Source: Macrotis lagotis (Eukaryota > Chordata > Mammalia > Peramelemorphia > Peramelidae). Taken from it: DNA of 64,000 nt. Positions 57,131 through 64,000 of the stretch are shown piece by piece (position 1 is the stretch's first letter; every line of letters starts with the position of its first letter). The stretch covers positions 201,697,050-201,761,049 of the forward strand of contig NC_133662.1 in assembly GCF_037893015.1 (NCBI RefSeq), read 5' to 3'. Made by a program: the position numbers and the translations under genes. The notes under the pieces are model-generated. The model had not been told where the DNA came from and searched no databases. It worked only from the letters and a program-made list of their open reading frames with translations.

Positions 57131-60100
57131 GTCATGAAGATCTCTCCAGCCAAGATGGTGAAAAGAAGCCAGGCATTGTCCTAAGGTCTCCTGGCTTTTC
57201 CTCAAAATTAATATGAATCAAGCCTCTTAACAGAATTTAGATCCACAAAACCCAGAGGACAGAGAAGAACATCTACCAACAAGGTCTGTCACAGAGGAGC
57301 GTGGGTTAGCCAGGGAAGCTTTGGCTGTGTGAGTGGTGGGCGGAAGAGTTCTAGCAAGGCTGGTGGGAGAGTTTCAGCACAGCAGGTGGGAGAGTTCCAG
57401 AGTAGGGCTAGACATTGATCTGGCCAGCTCAGCAAGCCTGGTCTAGAAGACCAGGGCCATGAGCCCATATTTTCAGCAGAATCCCCATTTTTCCAGTTGA
57501 GCCCCCCCCAATCACTGTGGGAAAAAGTGATTCTTCCCAGAACAAACACAGTAACAACCCCCCTCCCCCACACACAAACACACAGGTGTAGGCAGCAAAT
57601 TTCCCCCTGTGCTGATTGAGGAGATCAACTATATAGTCTGAGTGCCCAGCTTACTATGTTCAAGGACAACTCCAATTTTACTACCCTCCCATTGCCGCCG
57701 CCCCCGCCCCCAGCCTAAGTAGTGGGATACTAATCAAAGTCACAGACACTCCAGAGAAAGCATCTAGCATCTCCTACTGGCTGGCCCACTTGGAGTTTCT
57801 AACCCAGTGAGCAAACCCTCTAGGGATTTCAACACCATAGGTCTGTGAAACAGCCTTTTCCCCAAAACAAGATCCTAGGAAAATGAAGAAAAGCCAGTGG
57901 AATGGGAGGTTCATTGAAAGCTATGTTAAAGAAAAAGATCCTAACTCAGAGAGAGCTAGAAATTCTGAGGAGAATTTGAATTGGTCTCCAATTCAGAAAG
58001 ACTTCTTAGAAGGAATTGGGAAGGAGTTAAAAATTGATTGGAAAAATTGGGAAAAGAAACACAAGAGAAAATTAACACCTTGCAACAAACAAGAAAACAA
58101 ATCCTTGAAAAATATAATTGGACAAATGGAACTCCTTCAAAAATAGAATTGACTAGTGGAAAAAAGTAGCAAAAAGGTAACTTCTAAAAAAAATGGAATC
58201 TGAAAACTAATGGTTTCATGAGACAAGAATCTGTTAAATAAATAGAAGAAAGCATAGAAGAAATTATAAAAAAATAGAAGAAAACATAAAATACCTCATT
58301 GGTAAAACGACTGACCTACAGAATAGATCCAGGAGAAACAACTTAAGAATCATTGGGCTTCTTGAAAACTTTGAGGAGAAAAAAAAAAAAACTTGGGCTT
58401 GATATTTCAAGATGTGGTGAAGGAAAATTTCACTAATATCATAGAACCAGAGGGCAAAATAGTTGTTGGAAGAACTCGTTGATTCCCTCCTGAAAGGGAT
58501 CCCAAAATGAAAATTCCAAGGAATGTTGTGGCCAAATTCCAGAATTATCAGATAAAAGAGAAAATCTTGTAAGCAGCCAGAAAGAAAATACTGCAAGGAG
58601 CCACAGTAAGGATTACACTTGACCTGGCTGCATCATCATTAAAGGATTGAAGTGCCTGGAATATGATATTTTGAAAAGCAAGAGAGCTTGGAATACAGCC
58701 ACTAATTCACTAATTCACTATCAGGTAAAACTGAGCTTTCTCTTTTGGGAAAAAAGATTGATATTTAATGAAATAAGAGACTTCTAACTTTTCCTGATGA
58801 AATAGAAAATTTGGACTTCAGAAAGGAGACTTCAAGACACACGTGAAAAGATAAAAAGGGAAAAGAAAAAAACTGCTATCCAATAAGATGAAACCTGAGA
58901 GAAAAATTCTTATAACTCTTGAGAATTGTAACTCTATTAGAGAGAATATACTTAGCTAGAAGTAATGGACACTCATGACTTGTCCTCAAAAAAGGGGCAC
59001 AGTAAAGAGATAGGAGGATGGAGGAAATTGAATGGGGTAAATCACATTACATGATTTTTGTACGGAAGTACAAAGGACCTATTGCAATGGAGAGGAAGAA
59101 GGGAGGAGATAAGAACTGCCTGAATCATACTTTCATTAGATCTGGCTCAAAGAAGGATTAACATACACAAATTCAGTTAAGAAACTTATATCACCTCTCA
59201 ATTATTTAAGGGGGAAAGGGGGAGGGGGAGGAAAAGAAGAACTAACAAAGAAGGAAAGGAAGAATTGGCAAAGTCAAAAGGGAAAGAAAGAGGAGGGGGA
59301 TTGGATATAAAGGGGGCAAACACACTGAAGGAGGTGGTAATCAGAAGTAAAATATTGGGGAATATGGATAAAATAAAAAAGGGAAAAACACAGGGAAGAT
59401 AGCATGGAGGGTAATAAAGAGTAAGTAATTATAGTAAGTATATATAGTAAGAGTAAGTAATTTGAATGTGAATGGGATGAACTGCTTACAAGAAACTCAT
59501 TTGAAGTAGAGAGATACATATAGAATAAAGGTAAAAGGTTGGAGCAGAATATATTTTGCTTCAGCTAGAGTGAAAAAAGCAGGGGTAGCAATCCTTATCT
59601 CAGACAAAGCAGCTGCAAAAATAGATCTCAGTAAAAGAGATAAGGAAGGAAACTATATCCTCCTAAAAGGTAACATAGTAGATGAAGCAATTTCAATACT
59701 AAATATATATGCACCAAGTGGTAAAGCATCCAAATTCTTAGAGGAGAAGCTGATTGAATTACAGGAAGACATAGCAACACTCTACTGGAGGAAGGCCTCA
59801 GCCTCCCTCTCTCAGATTTAGATAAATCTAACCATAAAATAAACAAGAAGGAATTTAAGGAGGTAAATAGAATGTTAGAAAACCTAGGCTTGATAGACTT
59901 TTGGAGAAAATTGAATAGGGTTAGAAAGGAATATACTTTTTTTTTCTTCAGTACATGGTACTTACACTAAAATTGACCATGCAGGAAGCAGAAATAGTGA
60001 ATATTTCTTTCTCAGATCATAATGCAATAAAAATCATGAGCAATAATGGGCCATGGAGAGATAGACCTAAAACTAATTGGAAACCAAATAACCTCATTTT

Positions 60101-63100
60101 AAAGAATGAGTAGATCAAACAACAAGCTATAGAGAAAATGAATGATTTCATCCTAGATAATGACAATAATTGAGACAACATACCAAAACATAGGACACAG
60201 CCAAGACAGTTATTAGGGGATATATTATATCTATAAATGCTTACATGAATAAAATAGAGAAAGAGCAAACCAATGACATATCATGTAGCTAAAAAAATTA
60301 GAACAAATTAAAAAAACCCAATTAAATACCAAATTAGAAATTATAAAAATTAAAGGAGAAATTATTAAAATCAAAAGCAAGAAAAGTATTGAACTAATAA
60401 ATAAAACAAGAGTTGGTTTTATGAAAAAAACCAATAAAATTTATAAACCTTTGGTTAATTTGATTAAAAAAAGAAAACCAAATTACTATTATCACTAATG
60501 AAAAATGTGAACTCACCATCAGTGAGGAGAAAATTAAAGTAATAATTTGGAATTATTTTGCCCAACTTTATGCCAATAAATTTGATAATCAAAGTGAAGT
60601 GGACGAATATTTACAAAAAATATAAGTTGCCCATGTTAATTGAAGAGAAAATCAAATACCCAAATAACCTTATCTCAAAAAGAAATTCAACATGCCATCA
60701 ATGAACTCCCTAAGGAAAAAATCTCTAGCGCCAGATGGATTCACAAGTGAATTCTTTCAAACATTTAAGAAACAATTGGTTCTAATTCTATATAAACTCT
60801 TTGGAAAAATAGGTGAAGATGGAACTCTATCTAACTCCTTTGATGATACTATTATGGTGCTGATACCCAAAGCAAAAAAGAGTCAAAATAGAGAAAGAAA
60901 ATTATAGACCAATTTTCCTAATGAATATGAATGCAAAAATCTTAAATAAAATCTTAGCAAAGCAAGTTATCACCAGGATAATATAATATGACCAGGCAGG
61001 ATTTATCTCAGAAATGCAGAGTTCGTTCAATATTAGGAAAACTGTTAGTATAATTGACTATATCGATAACAAAGGTAACTGAAATCATATGATTATCTCA
61101 ATAGATGCAGAAAAAGCCTTTGACAAAATACTGCACCCATTCCTACTAAAAATGTTAGAGAGCATAGGAATAAATGGGTTGTTCTTCAGAATAAGAATAT
61201 CTTATCTGAAACCATCCACAAACATATACAATGGGGATCAATAAGCTAGAGGCATTTCCCAGTAAGATCAGGTATGAAACAAGGATGCCCATTATCACCA
61301 CTACTATTCAATATTATATTAGAAATGTTAGCTTCAGCAATAAGAGAAGAAAAAGAACTAAAAGCAATTAGAATTGGGAAGGAAGAAACAAAATTCTTTG
61401 CTCATGACATGATGGTATACCTAGAGAATCCTAAAAAATCATCTAAAAAACTACCAGAAACAATTAGCAACTTTAGCAGAGTCACAAGATATAAAATAAG
61501 CCCTCATAAATCCTCATCATTTCTATATATGACTAGAAAGATACAGCAGCAAGAGCTAGAAAGAAAAATCCCATTCAGAATAACTTCAGGCAGTATAAAA
61601 TACTTGGGAATCTAACTGCCAAGGCAGACTCAGAAACTCTATGAAAACAACTATAAAACACTTTTAACAGAAATAAAGTCACATTTAAATAACTCGTCAA
61701 ATATCAACTGCTTATGGATAGGCTGAGCTAATATAATAAATGACAATAATAAAATGACAATTCTACCTAAATTAAACTACTTATTTAGTGCCTTACCAAT
61801 CAAACTTCCAAAAAATTACTTTAATGAGCTAAAAAAAAATTGTAACAAAATTCACATTGAGAAACAAAAAGTCAAGAATATCCAGGCATTTAATGAAAAG
61901 TACAAAAAAAAAAGGTGGCTTACCCTTACCAGATCTAAAATTATAATATAAAGCATGAATCATCAAAATTGTCTGATGCTGGCTAAGAAATAGAGTAGTG
62001 GATCAATGGTATAGGGTAGGTGAAAAAGACAGCAGGAAATGATTATAGTAATCTGCTATTTGATAAACCCAGAGAGTCTAGCTTCTGGGTTAAGAATTCT
62101 CTCTCTGATTAAAAACTGTTGGGAAAATTGGAAGTTAGTATGACAGAAACTTGGATTAGACCAACATCTCACACCATATACCAGCATAAGATCAAAATGG
62201 TTACTAGATTTAGACATAAAAGACAATATTATAAGCAAACTAGGAATAGTTTATCTTTCAGGTCTTTGGAAAGGGAAGTAGTTTATATGACCAAGGAAGA
62301 GATGGAGCATATCATTCAAAACAAATAATTTTGATTACATTAAATTAAAAGGCTTTTGCACTAACAAAATCACTGTAACCAAGATCAAAAGAAATGTAGT
62401 AAATTAGGAAACAATTTTTACAACTAGTATTTCTGACAAAGGACTCATTTCTAAAACATATAGAGAACTGAGTCAAATTTATAAATAAAAACAAGCCATT
62501 TCCCAATTGAAAAAAGGTCAAGGGGTGGCTAGGTGGCGCATTGGATAGAGCACCGGCCCTGGAGTCAGGAGTACCTGGGTTCAAATCCGGTCTCAGACAC
62601 TTAATAATTACCTAGCTGTGTGGCCTTGGGCAAGCCACTTAACCCCATTTGCCTTGCAAAAACCTACAAAAAAAGGTCAAAGGATACTCAGGCAATTTAC
62701 AGATGAGCAAATCAAAGCTGTCCATAGTCATCAAAAAATTGCTCTAAATCATTTCTGATTAGAGAAATGCAAATTAAAGCAGCTGAGATACCACCCCTCA
62801 GATTGGCCAGCATGACCAGAAAGGACAGTGTTCAATGTTGGAAGGGATGTGGGAAATCTGGGACACTAATCCATTATTGGTTGAGCTGTGAACTGATCCA
62901 ACCTTTCTGGAAGCAATTAGGAATTATGTTCAAAGGGCAATAAAAATATGCATATTTTTTGATCCAGCAATACCACTATTGAGTCTATACCCTGAAGAGA
63001 TCATGAAAAGGGTAAAAACATCACTTGTACAAAAATATTTCTAGCAGCCCTGTTTGTGGTGGCAAAGAAATGGAAACTGAGTGAATGTCCATCAGTTGGG

Positions 63101-63670
63101 GAATGGCTGAACAAATAGTGGTATATGTACATTATGGAACACTATTGTTCTACTGGAAACCAGGAGGGATGAGAATTCAGAAAAGCCTGGAAGGATTTGC
63201 ATGAACTGATGCTGTGAGATGAACAGAACCAGAGAACATTGTTCACCGTAACAACAACATGGGGATGATGATCAACCTTAATGGCTCATTCCATTAGTGC
63301 AATAATCAGAGACAATTTTAGGGTGTCTGTGATGGAGAATACCATCTGCATCCAGAGAAAGAACTGGAGTTTAAACAAAGACCAAAGACCTTCATTTTTT
63401 TTTTAAATTGTCTTATATAATACATAATTTTGCTATCGCCAACATTTTATTTTTTCCTCACAGATATGTATTTTCTCTCAGTACATTCAGTTTTGATCGA
63501 TGTATAGCATGGAAACAATGTAAAGATTACCAGACTACCTTCTGTGGGGGGAGTGGGAGGAGGAAAGAGGGAGGGTGTGGGAAAATTATAAAATTCAATA
63601 CCTTTCCAAAAAAAACCCCTAGAAACTTCTATTATATATAATTGGAAAACAAAGTGGTTTTTTTTTAAAG
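57131..63670 (+). mobile_element. Near full-length L1 retrotransposon, inactive
   Basis: About 6.5 kb in sense to SLC30A7. The 5' UTR runs about 57131-57880. ORF1 starts near 57883 (a charged, coiled-coil-like frame to 58146, then decayed to about 58850). Endonuclease remnants lie at 59570-59820 (GVAILISDKAAAKI, LNIYAPSG). Reverse-transcriptase remnants run from 60692 ([14 protein letters not shown]) to 61615 (QGCPLSPLLFNIILEML). The 3' UTR with a G-rich run ends near 63670. At 61403-61405 a CAT codon gives FAHD where the catalytic motif should be FADD, and frameshifts and stops break both ORFs, so it cannot move itself. Confidence 0.88.
62522..62668 (+). mobile_element. tRNA-derived SINE nested in the L1
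   Basis: A near-consensus sense copy inserted in the ORF2 3' part, with a 12-bp target-site duplication, aaaaaaggtcaa, at 62510-62521 and 62669-62680. It is one of the least diverged SINEs in the window and younger than the L1 it interrupts. Confidence 0.95.
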
Positions 63671-64000
63671 TAAGGTTGTTTTAGGGGGGAAATGCAGCCA
63701 CTGGAACAACTCCCTATTTGCCTTGTTCTTGAGAGACTGGAAATATTTTGGGGACATCACTTTGAATATATGAAAGTTCAATTAACACAGGCTAGTCTCT
63801 CTTTGAACAGGGCAAAGTTGAACTTCAGCTTTCAAAGACTGATCGATACTTTGTTACTTGAGGGCATACCCCTAAAGGGTATGTTTTTGATTACAGCAAC
63901 TTTCAAAGGCCATCTTCAATCATTTGATTTGTGAGCTGCGTTAGGGGATGTCATTACATATCTATGAAAATACAGAGCTTAAAAGTATTGAAAAAAAAAT

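Larger units (their letters stand above)
54907..64000 (+). other. SLC30A7: SLC30A7 intron 6 (5' part; runs off the window)
   Basis: Begins with a consensus donor. No exon matching the next expected protein segment (GPSLKET-like in human, from memory) is seen before 64000. Contents are two SINEs (55336, 56977), a near full-length dead L1 (57131-63670) with a nested SINE, and AT-rich DNA without assignable features at 54930-55330, 55500-56970 and 63680-64000. Confidence 0.85.

Noticed and set aside
59570..61951. Open frames resembling endonuclease and reverse transcriptase as a host gene
   Set aside because: They are parts of a frameshifted L1 with 5' UTR, ORF1, ORF2 and 3' UTR in order and a broken catalytic motif.
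6992..62668. Regularly repeated 150-bp units that could be mistaken for a CRISPR-like or satellite array
   Set aside because: Copies are dispersed, occur in both orientations, and have individual target-site duplications: ordinary retrotransposed SINEs in a vertebrate genome.
54907..64000. SLC30A7 exon 7
   Set aside because: No frame-compatible exon with the expected residues and splice sites was seen; most of this interval is L1 and SINE.

Overview
The window is vertebrate nuclear DNA, and the repeats point to a marsupial. A tRNA-derived SINE occurs about 20 times; on the plus strand it starts near 'ggcagctaggtggcgcagtg' and ends 'ccattgccttgcaaaaacc'. There is a second, longer SINE whose 3' part contains 'catggcatcacctc', plus MIR/MAR1-like CORE-SINEs, L2/CR1-type LINE fragments and marsupial-type L1s. 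The names I would attach (WSINE1/SINE1-like, WALLSI-like) come from memory, and I cannot fix the species.

One protein-coding gene can be supported: the 5' half of SLC30A7 (zinc transporter ZnT7) on the plus strand. Six exons lie at 20899-20978, 21072-21173, 42687-42800, 47602-47689, 48843-48969 and 54739-54906. All five complete introns are GT-AG and the reading frame stays open through residue 226 plus one base of codon 227. The exons encode the cytosolic N-terminus, transmembrane helices 1-4 with the first zinc-ligand pair (H70/D74), and a very histidine-rich loop. The remaining exons (helices 5-6 and the C-terminal domain) lie beyond base 64000. The start codon sits in a CpG island (about 20540-21420) with a consensus ETS site and many GC boxes.

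Layout: 1-16800 holds only ancient repeats, an internally deleted L1 and a few SINEs. 16840-17440 is a second CpG-enriched, non-repetitive patch with a minus-strand splice donor; it may be a divergent promoter and first exon, and EXTL2, the head-to-head neighbour in human, is the obvious candidate. 17640-20590 is L2 followed by dense SINEs running up to the SLC30A7 promoter. Intron 2 (21.5 kb) is packed with SINEs, antisense L2 and L1 pieces and microsatellites. It also holds two local duplications, one 233 bp long and about 99% identical. Introns 3-5 are lighter. Intron 6 contains a nearly full-length but dead L1 (about 57130-63670) with a SINE inside it.

No prokaryotic system, CRISPR array, rRNA gene or functional tRNA gene was seen. 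The most useful observations are the histidine-loop repeat expansion in exon 6, the possible divergent promoter, and the two intronic duplications.
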